Shown here: positions 33,420 to 48,400 of the stretch, piece after piece
Position numbering within the stretch: position 1 is the first letter of the stretch
Layout of the letters: each line of letters begins with the position of its first letter
Source of the DNA: Sinonovacula constricta
Taxonomy: Eukaryota; Mollusca; Bivalvia; Cardiida; Solecurtidae
Direction of reading: 5' to 3'
NCBI GenBank assembly: GCA_007844125.1
Contig: CM017567.1
Coordinates: forward strand, 3,901,660-3,965,659
DNA: 64,000 nt
Translations under genes and position numbers: made by a program
Notes under the pieces: generated by a model
Seen by the model: the letters and a program-made list of their open reading frames with translations, nothing else
Database searches by the model: none
What the model was told of the DNA's origin: nothing

Positions 33420-36400
33420 CTGGAACAGAAAATTAATGTGTAATATTACAGCAATCTTAAATTTGATCAGTTTTTTTAAAGGGAGCATTAATGGCAGAAT
33501 GGTTCAGATTCTGGACTCTTGATTAAATGGTTCCCTGGTCTGAACATTAAAACCAACCTGGGCTCTTAATGAATTCCCATTTTAAGACTTGCAAGAAAAG
33601 CAAATATATTGTTTATATAAGTTTTTAAAAAAATGTTTACTGATGATACAGTGATAGGAATGCAATTATTTTCAATTATAATATTTTTTAAATGTACTCA
33701 AAAGGCTCTAAACCTACCTTCTCTGATGGGCCTGCATGGAGAGTGAAGCAAGGGCAGTAACTGTGTCAGTTTCCTCGCTCTCTCGTTTTTGAGCCTCAGT
33801 AAGTGTATACTGTATAGTTCCTAGGTACCTTTGCACACAAGGCCAATGTTTACCTTAATAAAAATGGAATTTTATTAGCATAAATGTTAGGAAAATGTTC
33901 AGTAAATACATTTAGCATGGATGAAGTAAAGGAAATAAACAAAATACAGGTCAGTCTTTCTATCCTCAAATAAACACCTATTTAGAACAAATAATTCAAC
34001 ATCAAGAACTTCCAAAAAAAGTACAATAACATTAATTGATAAATATGAATAAAAACCAATCTAAATAAAAGCTCAGGCAATATTGCAATCTTAACTGTTC
34101 AATCAATATGTGAGGACATTAACCACATGCACAAGGTTTCTTCTAATGACATTTTACACAGATGGCAAACCTGACAAAATAGCGATTAAATTTTGTGCAG
34201 CCTGTTTAAAAGCCCATTCAGGCAAGCATATGTGAACACCACTTGCTACATATCCACTTAGATACTTTGTACCATCACTTAATATGTACCTCACTCATGC
34301 CTTACTTTGCAATCCTGACACACACAATTACTCTGTACCTCACTAATGCCTTACACAATTACTCTGTACGTTACCAACGCCTTACTCTGTAACCCTGATA
34401 CACACATTTACTCTGTACCTCACTAATGCCTTACACAATTACTCTGTACCTTACCAATGTCTTACTCTAACCCTGACACACACAATTACTCTGTACCTTA
34501 CCAATGTCTTACTCTTTAACCCTGACACACACATTTACTCTGTACCTCACTAATGCCTTACTAACTCTGACACACACATTTACTATGTACCTCACTCATG
34601 CCTTACACAATTACTCTGTACCTTACCAATGCCTTACTCTGTAACCCTGATACACACTTACTCTGTACCTCACTAATGCCTTTCTTGGCAATGATGACAC
34701 ACACATTTACTCTGTACTTCAGTAATTCTTACTTAAATTTGTAATAAACCCCTATACAAACACTCTTATTTAGTAACATACTCTGTATGTTGATGGTGTT
34801 CTCCAGGGTGTCTAAGGCAGATTTACAAGAGACTTTACACATCTCCTCCTGGCTAATGTCTGGGATCTGTTCTCCTAGCAAGGCTCGCACGCACATCTCT
34901 GTGGATTCACAGATGGCAGAGATGTCATACCCTCCCTCCAAGACCAGCACCAGCTTTCCATCCGCCAGTGACATCAGCTCCCGGGTCATGTGACCAAAAC
35001 CTGTAAATCAAACACACAAAGATAAGACTATATCACTACATGTATATTGATGTTTCATCTGGCAAGTGCTAAAAACCTTCTTTAAAAACCTCATTAAAGG
35101 ATGTCCAGCTTTTTTGGTGGAGGAAGACCCCAGACAAATGTTTGGGTAGAACTACCGGCACACTGTTGCAGTCAGCTGGAAGACCTTCTCACATTAAGTC
35201 CTTCGCACCAAATGAGACTCGAACCCAAGGCTAATCGGTGACTCTACCACTACGTCACACCTTCACGGTGTATAGCATGCAATGAACACCTGGCTTGATG
35301 CCATATCAAGTCACATTATCCTGACAACAGGCCAACCAGTTCTGGAACTACCCTATATTTGCTTAAGCATAAGTTAGAGAGTTAAATCGCTACCATTTTT
35401 AACGACTTTAGTATGTCGCTGCCATGGATCAAACCCAGAGCTTCCTTACCAGGAACCAACGAGCTTATGCTGTAAGTGCAACCAAATGAGGCCCAAAATA
35501 TAAAAAATACAAAGAAAACAATGGCTGACACGACTGATTATAAGCGACTTACATGCCGGTGACACAAGGTACCCTCCCAGTGGTGCTGGATGACCGGCCG
35601 CAGCATCAAACCCGGCAGAAACTAACACAATCTCTGGTTTAAACTCCCGTGCTATTGGCATGATTATAGTTCTGTGGAGATAATTGAGAATAACTTACAT
35701 ATAACAATGATTAAAGTTCAGTAGGGAAAAATGTTTCAAGAAAATATAATGAATATATTCCTATATGTTCAGAAAAAAGTGATTTTAATAATATGATGTA
35801 AGACTTGTAGCAAGTCTTAGTTACATATAAATGTTGGTTTTTACATGATAAACAATAAATAAATGCTTCAATAACAACAAAAGTTAAACCTCAATTTCAA
35901 TTCCCTAAGACCTCCCTGCAAGTGAGACTTGTTTATACAAAAGTAAACTTTTATAACAGACACAAAAAAACAAGGAACGTGAGTGGACTAAACCCCCTGC
36001 AAATGCAATGACCAAAAATATGTCCCTAAATTTCATACTTTGCACATGTTAATGTTATGCATAACACACCTTCAAAGTGTGTGTCTAAAACATGGTGAAG
36101 ATTGAAATTCTGTAAATGATATTAAAGTTATAGCTAATACACACCAACTGGTCAGACAGATGTTGATACCGATAGCCAGACAATAAGATGGTTTGAGTGT
36201 TATATTTCACTCTCTAGGAGCTTTAAAAACTGATTACATAGAAATGGGATGGGATTTGTCGGCATTTTTGCCAATACTGCGCAGCGACATTTCTATCATT
36301 ATAGCACAAGGGCACTTATGAGGTGCCTAGGGACTGAACCCTGCCGATCCATTATACCGACACCGACAAGTCAGGCGTAATGCTGTCCCCTTAGGCCCCC

Positions 36401-39400
36401 TTAGGCCCGAGCTTTAGGAGGGAAGCCACTACTACCAACTTTAAAGTTTTTGGTTTGACCTGGCCGGGGTTTGAACCTACGACCTCCTGATCTGCAAGCT
36501 GACGCTCTACCACCTGAGCTATTTCAGCCGGTCATAGAAATGGTGTTTCACTAGACTCAGAAATAAACTATCACAACAACAAACTTGGGATTTAGTCACT
36601 TTTCTCAGAATTAAAGGCCAAATAATGAGTGACTGTGAGTCCATGACCCAACATATTGGCATTACCACTCACCTAAAAGCCGCCAAGTACTCAGCGTCCC
36701 CCTTGGGAGGGTCCAGACCTCCACTGAAGGCCACATTCACGTTGAAGCCAAGCCCCTCCTCTGCCCCACACTCTTCTGGGGCCCCCGTTCCAGGGAAGAA
36801 GTTCCCATCATCATGGCGATGAATTGACATATACAAAACCTGGCTATCGTTGTAGAACATCTGCTGTGTGCCATTACCATGGTGAACATCCTGGAAAAGG
36901 AAGTGGTTGTATTTATTTTCTGGACATTTTTTTTCATCATTTGACATGTAGTTAATTATCCATAGGAAAGAAGTTGCCATAACTCTATTTCTGTAAGTGT
37001 TGGTGTCCTTTATGTTATTTTTCTTGTAAACGAAGAATTTTGCATAAGGGATATCATATGCTGTCACACTTAAATAGATATCTGTCTAGTTTGATGGGAT
37101 AATGAACTGTAGTAATGTTTTCAATTAGTACTGAAGATATGAAGATAATTTGTTTAATAATTTACAAACATAAAGAACAGAAAAAATCACTTTGAACTGG
37201 CAGTTGTACAAAACATGTTATTTCTTTACCAAAGTCAATATTTAATGAAGAGTTCTACATGTTATACAGTCACTGTTTGTTATAGATTTATAAGCCAAGT
37301 CTATGACTGTTATCCATCTTAAACTTAATATCATATGTTCCAGATACAAGTATCTAACTCAGTGTTACCCACCTTACACTAAATATCATATGTTCCAGAT
37401 ACAAGTATCTAACTCAGTGTTACCCACCTTAAACTAAATATCATATGTTCCAGATACAAGTATCTAACTCTGAACCAACTAAAAATCATGTCTTTGGCAA
37501 AAAGCACAGATCCAGATTAGCCATATCCCAATATTACCTGTCCTCTGGAGCTGTCTGATCCAGATCAGCCATATCCCAATATTACCTGTCCTCTGGAGCT
37601 GTCTGATCCAGATCAGCCATATCCCAATATTACCTGTCCTCTGGAGCTGTCTGATCCAGATCAGCCATATCCCAATATTACCTGTCCTCTGGAGCTGTCT
37701 GATCCAGATCAGCCATATCCCAATATTACCTGTCCTCTGGAGCTGTCTGATCCAGATCAGCCATATCCCAATATTACCTGTCCTCTGGAGCTGTCTGATC
37801 CAGATCAGCTATATCCCAATATTACCTGTCCTCTGGAGCTGTCTGATCCAGATCAGCCATATCCCAATATTACCTGTCCTCTGGAGCTGTCTGATCCAGA
37901 TCAGCCATATCCCAATATTACCTGTCCTCTGAAGCTGTCTGATCCAGATCAGCCATATCCCAATATTACCTGTCCTCTGGAGCTGTCTGATCCAGATCAG
38001 CCATATCCCAATATTACCTGTCCTCTGGAGCTGTCTGATCCAGATCAGCTATATCCCAATATTACCTGTCCTCTGGAGCTGTCTGATCCAGATCAGCCAT
38101 ATCCCAATATTACCTGTCCTCTGGAGCTGTCTGATCCAGATCAGCCATATCCCAATATTACCTGTCCTCTGGAGCTGTCTGATCCAGATCAGCCATATCC
38201 CAATATTACCTGTCCTCTGGAGCTGTCTGATCCAGATCAGCCATATCCCAACATTAACTGTCCCCTGGAGCTGTCTGATCCAGATCAGCCATATCCCAAT
38301 ATTACCTGTCCTCTGGAGCTGTCTGATCCAGATCAGCCATATCCCAATATTACCTGTCCTCTGGAGCTGTCTGATCCAAATCAGCCATATCCCAATATTA
38401 CCTGTCCTCTGGAGCTGTCTGATCCAGATCAGCTATATCCCAATATTACCTGTCCTCTGGAGCTGTCTGATCCAGATCAGCCATATCCCAATATTACCTG
38501 TCCTCTGGAGCTGTCTGATCCAGATCAGCCATATCCCAATATTACCTGTCCTCTGGAGCTGTCTGATCCAGATCAGCCATATCCCAATATTACCTGTCCT
38601 CTGGAGCTGTCTGATCCAGATCAGCCATATCCCAATATATCCTGTCCTCTGGAGCTGTCTGATCCAGATCAGCCATATCCCAATATTACCTGTCCTCTGG
38701 AGCTGTCAGATCAAGATTTGCACAATCTGCTGCCAAGTCTATAGCAAAATATCTAGCTGCCTAAGAATGTTGTTGGAAAAATGTAAGACTGGGTATTGTA
38801 TTGGAATGTAGAATGATAAGGGTTGAATGATCAGCATTTAACAACATAAAGAGTTCTCACACAAGACACATGACATACCCAATCTAAGATAAGAATCCTC
38901 CTCATTTTCAGCGTCTCTTTCAACTGTTTGGCTGCGATAGCTATAGAGTTAAAGAAACAAAAGCCCATCGCTTGTTCGGGCTCTGCATGGTGTCCAGGGG
39001 GTCGAACCAGTGCGTAGCCATTTTTCAATTCTCCCCCACCAACCCTGTATGCCAGCTCTGTTACCGTCCCTGCAGCCTGTTGTGAAAAGATACTCCGCTA
39101 TACTATGGTGATTTTGAAAAGGAGGCAAAAAAATACACCAAGAAATGCAGAAAATTTTAGAATCAGATACACCATAAACCCTTTCCATGCTGGAAACACC
39201 TAAGGGGGGGGGATGCCTTATGTGTGAACAGAGTTAATGGTGTTTCCAGCAAGTAAAGGGATAAAGAACCATGAACACTATAGAACAATTTCCAAATTTA
39301 AAAAGTATGTATAACTGGTTTATTGGTTTGTTGTTGTTTTTCAAATGCATTGCAGTGACCAGTATGTATAACTGGTTTATTTGTTTTTCAAATGCATTGC

Positions 39401-42400
39401 AGTGACCAATTATCATCCTTATAGCACTGTTCAGCTTTTCTGGAGGAGGAAGACCCAGGACAAATGTCTGGGCAGAACCACTGGCTCAATGCAGGTCAGC
39501 TGGATGACCTTGCCACATTAGGTTTGTTGCCTAGAACAGGACTTGAACCATGGGAGGCTAACCAGTCAGAGAAGTTAACAAAGAGGCTAACCAATTGGTG
39601 AGTCTTATCACTATGCTTCAGACATCCCATATAACTAGTTAAAACCAGTTTCTCTAATTTTATTGTTCTTAACACTTTCTATAAATGAATCATGATTTAT
39701 GAGTGCAATGATGTTATATATAAAATATTTAAACTTCTCAAAATAGAAACTAGTTTCAACTTTCAAATCATTGACTCAAAGGTTGTTGAAATGATGTCTA
39801 TAATAAATCGGAGAATACTTACCATTCTAGCTGCCGTGGAAGTGTGGAGATCGTTCCAAACAGTATCTGAATCCACACCAACACCACCACATTGTAAAAC
39901 ACAGAACCGCATCGGTAGATTCTCTGTTGCAGACAAAAGTTTGTTATGTTACTTAGAATTGTGAAACTAGGTAAGATGGTAAACTAAAGCTGCTAAAGCA
40001 GTTATCCAATGCTAAGAAAATTATATTAAATAGTGAAAAAATGTGGATTATACATCAAAAAGGCAAGTGAATCAGTAGACATACTGCTTTAACATGTCAC
40101 AATTACTGCTCACAAAATAAACTGTTGGTGAAAAGCTGCATCAAAAGCCAAGTCATATTATAACTATTCTGGATTAAGATTGTGTGCAACAGTCAATATT
40201 CTAAGTAAGAAAATTGATTCTGTGTTAAAGGCTAATTCTCAACAAAAAATGTATAATTATTCTTTGGAAAGATAGTTCTACAACTACAACATTCAAATGT
40301 ATAGGTGTCAGCTGTTCTCAACATGCTCTCACAGTGAAGGCAGTATTTTGTACACTGCAAGAAAGGATCATTTCTGGATACTAAACAATGTTGAATGCAG
40401 CAAACATCATATTTCAAGTACGTACCAAACAATTTTGGATCAAGCTTTTGTCGACTGAGATGATTGGTGGCATATAAGAGTGTGTACGGTTGTGAATGAC
40501 AAGACTGTATCTCTTCTAAGGTTGCCTTTCGACACTTGAGTCGCTGAAATGTACATGTATCAGATTTCAAAAATGTGAACTCATAATAATTTGCCTCAAA
40601 TAGAATTGACAAACATAATGTACATGTATCTTCTCCATCTGATATCTATCAAAAAATCAATGTAAATCATAAATGTAAGTAAACAACTTGTTGAAGAAGT
40701 TAACTCAGTTGGGTGCCATAAAAGAACCCCAATTCAGTTTTTCAAACCATTTTCCATCTTTTTAAAACAAAAACTTATGGCTTGTTGGGATGCCTTTATT
40801 GACTGTCCGTTCATTTCAACCATTTACTTGTTGGTAACAATATGCACCCCATTAACATAAAACATACCACACCCTCATGGTGTTTCCAGTAAGTATATGG
40901 TTGACATAGTTATCACAAACTGATCATATGAAAACATTTTTAATGGGTTTTATTTTATCAAAACAACAGGAATTTCCCAAAGTGGCCATAATATGTGCTT
41001 CTTATATTTAAAGGTTAGACCAAATTATTGCCATACCTCACACTTTGAGATCAGGTTCTTGTCCTTTAATGCGGCCCATATACTGGCGATCCTGCCCGCA
41101 TGTTCTGGATGTACCATATCCTGGCCACATTGACACTGGTGCTTTAACATCGTCGTGTCATATGCCACACCTAAAAAACAGAAATAAAACATAGACAATA
41201 ATTATCTATACCCTTAATAGTGATCAAACATATGCTTCATTAGCCACTTATAACACTGAGAGAAAAACTATGTTAATTTTAATTGTTCAGAACTACATCG
41301 TAGGTACACTTTAATTATCAATCAATAAAATCTATTATAAAAGAATTTGCAGTGTCTTTAAGAATATCTACACTATACATTCCTATTCAGGTTTTTTGTT
41401 CAATATTTTTAAACAAAGAAACTTTGCCATTTTTTTATTAACTCAACACTACAGCATTTACATGAAGGTTGTGCACCATTTATTGTCCACTTACATGTAG
41501 AGAAGGTATATTTGACTGGTGTTAGATCCTGACCCTGGGGAGGCATTGAGAACGTGACGAGAGGACTAGACTGGGTTCGCGCCAGGGGTCGATGGTGACC
41601 TTTATGTCGAGGCTTGACTGCTTGAAGCAGGTGTTCACTCTCACGGCGAGTTAAAGACCGCCCACCTTCACCTTCCATCATCTTGCTTTCTCGTACCACA
41701 ATCACATCATCTTCTGCTTCGTGCGTTTCCTTCAACTCCTGTAAATGGTGAATGAAGATTTTGTATTTATAGACAATTACTATTATTGTTATTTTATGTT
41801 TGTTAACATTCTATCAGAAATTGTTCTGGGGAATTATCTGGCAACTCTCACTGCAACATGACCATTAGATTATTCATTTCCACCTTTATTGTACATTAAC
41901 ATTTTGAGGAAAAAGGTGCTGTGGATTAGTGTTCAGCAGCTAAAGTCTTTTCTGTGCATAAAATTGCATTGTTATAAGTTTTCAACCAATATCTTGTCAC
42001 TAAGCTTTAAGGCCCTGTACATCAACCCAGTGGTTAAAGGTAAGGTTTTACTCATTGTTTTGTAAAAGAAATTTTCCACACAAAGTTAGAACATCAAAAA
42101 GGGCAAATTCCTTCATACTCTCTCCTTGTACCTGTGCTAGTTTTGCCTCTGTCTCCTCGTCCACATTGGCCATGTGAGTCTTGCTGCTAGTTCTTTGAAG
42201 GACTGTCTGTCGGATGTGCTGCTTTACATACAGCTTATCCTTAAGGATCTGTTCAGGCTGGGGATCCAAGGCCCCACTGCGAGGCCCTCCAGGTGTCTGC
42301 TGCAGCAGCAGATTTGGCTGCATGAAGGGACTGCCTATAGGGAGGGGAGCCGACTGGGTCCGACTCAAAGGCCGATGTCTGCAAATTCACATGGTCAAAT

Positions 42401-45400
42401 TTTTGGTTACAAATTACTTATGTGATTTCATGTAAAAAAATATATATTTGAGCTTTAAGTTGTCCTCTTAGTGTCTGTTATGTTAAGACGTTTTCTATTT
42501 ATTTTATCCCTCTTTATTATGTGTTAAGCAGTAACATATTTTAAGCATGTCTATGGAAGAGTAAGAGACTATATTTCATTTATAAAAAAAAAGCCAAATA
42601 TTTTTTTCTTCTGTTCCATTAATGTTTCAATATATAAATTTAACTCTAAGCCTGCTAGGTGAGAAGAGTAAAACCTCGCTAAGAGGACCACCTGTTGTTC
42701 TTGTTTTAAAGTGTCCAACTTAGCGAGTTGGTCTTCCTGTTGAGTTCATAATAATAAATATATCTACTGAAAGGTGTAATATTATAATGTATCTAAATTT
42801 TATTAGTATTATCTTGTGTTTTTATTGTGCTTTAGTTTTAATTGTTTCACCTTCCTATAAATGTTTTACTCTTTGTTTTTATAATAAATGATTTAGTCAT
42901 TTTTCAGAAGGATATAATTAAACATAAAAATAAAAATTCTCAGTTTTCGTTATTTTATTTTAAACATGTGAACTAAAAAATTAAAACACAACATGTTATA
43001 AACGGTTTTCTCATGGGATTGAACATACATTCAAGAACATATTTCATTTAGTAAATGGCATGCATCAGATTGCAATTTACTGAAAGAACTGGTTATTTAT
43101 TTTCTGTCTGTGTTTGGTGTATATTTTCACTGCCTGCTTCTGAAAATCTTCCTTGATGCTGAGAAGATTTCATTTCATCTAGATCCTTTTGTACTGCTTA
43201 AGATTAACGTATTACCTTATGATCTGGCATCAGTTTGTATACATAGAAAAATCAATCCCATATAAGACTTCTTTACGATTACCATAAGTGAATCAGCAGT
43301 CATTTTTTAAAAATTGTAAAGTGTACAAACAATCTTGTGCACTCAACTGTGTTGGGAGGCACTATCAGCTGATTTATTGCACTTGCATCACTGGACTGGT
43401 GCTGGTCAGAGTCACATTATCCTGACACTGGGCCAACCAGTCGTGGAACAAACCTTATATTTGCTTGAGCATAAGCAAGGGAGCTATAACACTACCATTT
43501 TTAGCAACTCTAGTATGTGTTTGTTACTGTTCTCATAAGGCAAAAAGTGTAGATCGAGATCAGTAAGCGACTTATCACTAGCATTAAGTCTTGGTACATT
43601 TGCAAGTTGTTATTAGCAGAAAACTGTTATGGTAATTATAACCTACCTGTGTATCCTTGCCTGGTGGTCAGATTGTTTGTTGCAGACGGGGTAAGGAGGC
43701 CCCACAAGAGGAGAAGGTTTAGTGCCTGCAGCCCGCGCGTCTTCTATCGCCTTTAATTGCGCGGCCATATAACTGGAGCGCGCCGAATCTGCTGCAGCTG
43801 CTGCAGCAACGGACGAGTAGTCGCCATCTTGAACTGTGAGGACAGCAGTTAGTATACAGATAAACGAATGTAAGTGGTATTAGACATTTGGATTTTGGCT
43901 AATTGAAGGTTGCACTACTCTGAAACATTAGCATGAAAGTTAACTCCAGCCAATTCGCTGAAGAACAAAATATCCTATAATAACAATTATAATCTTAATA
44001 ATATTATTAAATATGTTGTGACCTAAAATAAACATATAACAAGTAATTAAGGACTTTATCAAAAAGAAAAGAAATCTGCCTGACCTGTCATGGGATGATG
44101 TGGGTAGCCAGGCAGTGCCCCTGGCAGGGCATGGGTTGCTAACGGAAGTCCCAGGCGTGATGCCCCCATTGCTCGCAGCTCAGCATCGGTGTAGCTTCCC
44201 GGGGGTCCAGTGCCTCCCTGGTAACAGAGATAATTGTGGTTCATGCCAGGTTTCTTTGTAACCCCTTAATATGGCTTAACACATAAGAATGCTATTAAAT
44301 GAGTTACTTAGCAACTGTTTCAGGTGTTAAATACAAACAATTGTTAAGAAAAGGTGTTTCTTGATAAACCTTTTGAGAATTAAACATACAAAATAGAAAG
44401 CCGAAAAAATCTATTATCTGGAAACATTGTTTTTACTTGAAAGTAAGAATAAGAGATGAACCTGTATTTTGCATTTGAGACTTCAAGTGACATTTGTACC
44501 ATTATACACATCAATATTTGGTACATCAACAACAATATATAGTATGTACTCTTCCTGCTTACTGGCAGAGTAGCAAAAATGTATACTGAAATAGTGACTG
44601 TCTATGTTGTTTTTCCTCTAATCTAAAATACAAGGTTTAGCAGCCTGTAGGTCCATGCATGTGTAGCTATAGGCCCCATGGTGACTTACTGCACTTGGAG
44701 GCCTGCCGAGGGATATGTTAGGCATGGAGGGAGATGTGTAGAGGTCAGCATTCGGATAGCCCATCGAGTGATATAGGAGGTATGGGTGGATGTGGGTGTC
44801 CTGCAATGATGAAAAAAACATTATGTTACATACTGGCAATTCTCCTTGGGTAATTCCATCTTTGGGACAATCATCCCTCTGATGTATCTGGTGCAATGAT
44901 ACTTTCAGAAAAAAGTTCTTCAAAGAAGAGATAGGTGTAGTGTATAGGATTATTCTGTTCTATAAACTTTCATTTACCAATTTAACTGTTCATATCTTAT
45001 TAGATATACAAGTGTTACTGCATCTTCAATAGAGATAAATAACAAAACATTTATCTTTGTTGCTGTCATAGGCACTGGCATGGGTATTTTCATGGAGTTT
45101 TCCTGTCATACATCTGATAGATGAATCGTGAATTATTTGAAGTGTTTGGACTGACATACTAGGTCCAAACAATTAAATGGGAGACATGTAATTACATGAA
45201 GACGTACAAGTAAAACTGTAAAAGTAAGTGCTCACAAGGTTAAGACAAGCATCTTTGGTTAAAAAATATGCTGCACTTGCAGAGATAGGAATTCCCTGTT
45301 AACAATAGTCATTGATTTGGTGAGTTACACGTTCTTCATACATATCTAAGGATAAATGAACAGCATTTCACAAAATCTTTTGGATAATAACATATCTGGT

Positions 45401-48400
45401 TGTTTAAAGGGAAGAGTTTTGGACCCAAACTTTAGGATACCAACTTTAAGATGGAATTCTTCTTGTTAACTTATACTATTGAAGTGATTGAGTGTCAGCT
45501 CCAGGTACGGGAAGCTCCAGGTTTGAACCCAGGCTGCGACATCTCAAAGTTGTAAAAAATAATAGTGGTATAGCTCCACGACTGGTTGGCGCAGGGTCTG
45601 GATAACGTGACTGGGTGTGGTATCATACCATGTGTTCCTGGCATGCTGTACACAGTGAAGGCAGCACTATATCTGCTTTAAGTGGACATTGTCGTCAGAT
45701 AACTGACATTGTGTTGGTGGGACGATAAACCCAACAAACATTTAGACTAAATTGGATAAATGGATATATAATTGTCAGCTACTGGTGGACACTGTTATAT
45801 AATACAGCTATAATTAGAAGATTATAATTGCTTAAACATAAAAGTACCAAATAAACATAACAGATTAACTTAACATATTAAGCATGGCAGCAAAAGGAAA
45901 AAAACAAAGACAATATAAAAAGATCATTTCCAGCTTTTGATCTTCAGTCTTCTTTTACCACATTTATCACTTGTTTTAGACTATTCTTTCTTGATAAGAG
46001 TTCTCACAAACAACAAAACCATTAATTTTAGAACCAATTATAAAGAAACTCTTACATACATCAGTCCTGAAATATTGCTTGCTATAAACTCTGCACATGT
46101 TAAAATAGTCAGGAACAATTTTCTCAGATCTTCCAAGTCCCTGATAATTGGATAAAACATCTATTTCTGGCCATGTCTAATTAACTTCTCCCAGAATTAG
46201 GCTGAATAGAAAGCACACATCTCTTACTTTAGCTTAACTATGTTATTAGCTATAAATAAAGTTACTTTCTACACTTAAAACATCCCCTGTCTTGTGCAAT
46301 TAAGAGTCTCTTGAAATACAATTAGCTGGAAGATGATTGTGGTTATGTCGTGTGCATTTACTATGTCTGTCTATTTACATAGGATTGATACAATTATGGT
46401 CACCATGGAAACGTCTAGCTAAGATTGATAGAGATAGCCATGTGAACCAATAAAATGTGCCTTATCCAAGGTGCATGTACATGTGACATAATCATGTGAC
46501 TTAACCATGTAATATGTCCATGTGACGAAAATAAACCTATATTCTTTTGATTGGAGCAGCTACTGTTGGACCCATGACCAACATCCCTTCCTGTATATCC
46601 CAACAATTTAATACAGAAATGAGTCTGTACCATGTGACCTTATTATGTGATTTAACCATGTGATATATCCATATGAACCAATCAAACGTACCACCTTCAG
46701 GTTGGAGCAGGTCCAGTTGGACATATAATCCATATCCCTTATTTTTTAACTTAACCTTCTATCGCAGCGATAAGGCCATGTGACCAACAGGTGTGATTTA
46801 ACCATGTTATATATCCATATGAACCAATCAAACGTACCTCCTTCAGGTTGGAGCAGGTCCAGTTGGACATATAATCTCCCTTATTTTTTAACTTAACCTT
46901 CTATCGCAGCGATAAGGCCATGTGACCAACAGGTGTGATTTAACCATGTTATATATCCGTGTGAACCAATCAAACGTACCTCCTTCAGGTTGGAGCAGGT
47001 CCAGTTGGACATATAATCTCCCTTATTTTTTAACTTAACCTTCTACCGCAGCAATAAGGTCATGTGACCAACAGGTGTGATTTAACCATGTGATATATCC
47101 ATGAGAACTAATCAAACGTACCTCCTTCAGGTTGGAGCAGCTCCCATTGGACAGAGCTGAATGAACGCCACCTGGTGGGGAGTTGGGACCAGAGTCTGAG
47201 TTGCTGCCACACTCAACTGAAAAAGAACCATGCCACAAGGATGCTTTTAACTGCTTAATGATTTCTGTCTATACGTATATATATCCTTTAAAATAAGTTC
47301 TACAATACCGGCCTTATTTTCTTAAAATAGTACATCTTAATGTTACAAAAACACCATGTTCTAACTGCTGTATTAAATGTTTCTATAAATAAATCAGCAC
47401 ATCATGAGGACTCGGCAGCAAAAAAAAACATACAGATAATGGCAATTTTAATAACATTCCTTATCTTTTATGCTGTCTATACATATTGAAATAGCATTTT
47501 AAGTTTGTTATAATGTTGCTTTTCATAGATAAAATCTATCAGTTGGTGAAACTAAATTAATAAAATGAAAATAAAAGTAATTCATACAACCCTATCATAA
47601 AAAAGATAAAATATGCATTAAATATAAAAACAATCTTGATGCAATGCATCTGATAATATTAAAAGATTTTCTTCTTCAGCTGTACATCCAATTTGTGAAA
47701 GATGTACAGTGGTTGTATCAGCGCAAGACATCTTCATATTAAAATGTTATAAAAACTATAACATACTCTTTCAATTTCTCAAGAGATGTAAAAATTATAA
47801 GTATCAATCATTGGATAATAAACAGCATATCTCTAAATTTAATAACAGCAGACTCTTATCATTCATAAGAAAAAATGTAGCCTTATTTTTAGTCACATGC
47901 TTTTATCTATTATTTTCTTATGAAAGGACAAATTTGATTGGCTGCCAGACCTCAGGGGATATCCAATCAAATTCATCAACACAGGTGGCAGTTCTGATGC
48001 ACAATGCTCAAGCATTAGAATCAACATACCAGTCATTCAATCTTAACCAAACATGCAGTTAGTGGCATACACTATTGTTATTGTTGTTTTCAATTCAAGA
48101 TACTGTGATTAGAACAGATGCAATAAAAAATGTCTGACAGAACATTTACTTATGAAATTACAAACTAATCATTTGACAAACAGGAGATGAATGTATGAAT
48201 GACTTCAGATTTGTAATGCAAAATGTATAGTAAAATAACAATTTGCATCTGTTGATGACCAGTAGGGCTAAAATATAGACTTTGAGAAGTACCAGGATAG
48301 GGCAACTTCTAAAAATACTTGTGATAAAAAATACATATAAATGTTTGTCAAAATTAGAAATAAAGAGAAATGATATCTATGTTTCGGTTGAAGAAATAGT

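Noticed and set aside
36455..36536. Possible minus-strand tRNA gene
   Set aside because: Good A and B boxes, but it is the head of a repeated SINE (family A) and lacks a closed acceptor stem.
42174..42435. Plus-strand ORFs across 42174-42435
   Set aside because: Antisense shadows of the HDAC exon at 42378-42132.
47709..48062. 117-residue plus-strand ORF
   Set aside because: AT-rich, low-complexity composition inside an HDAC intron; no motif or homology visible.
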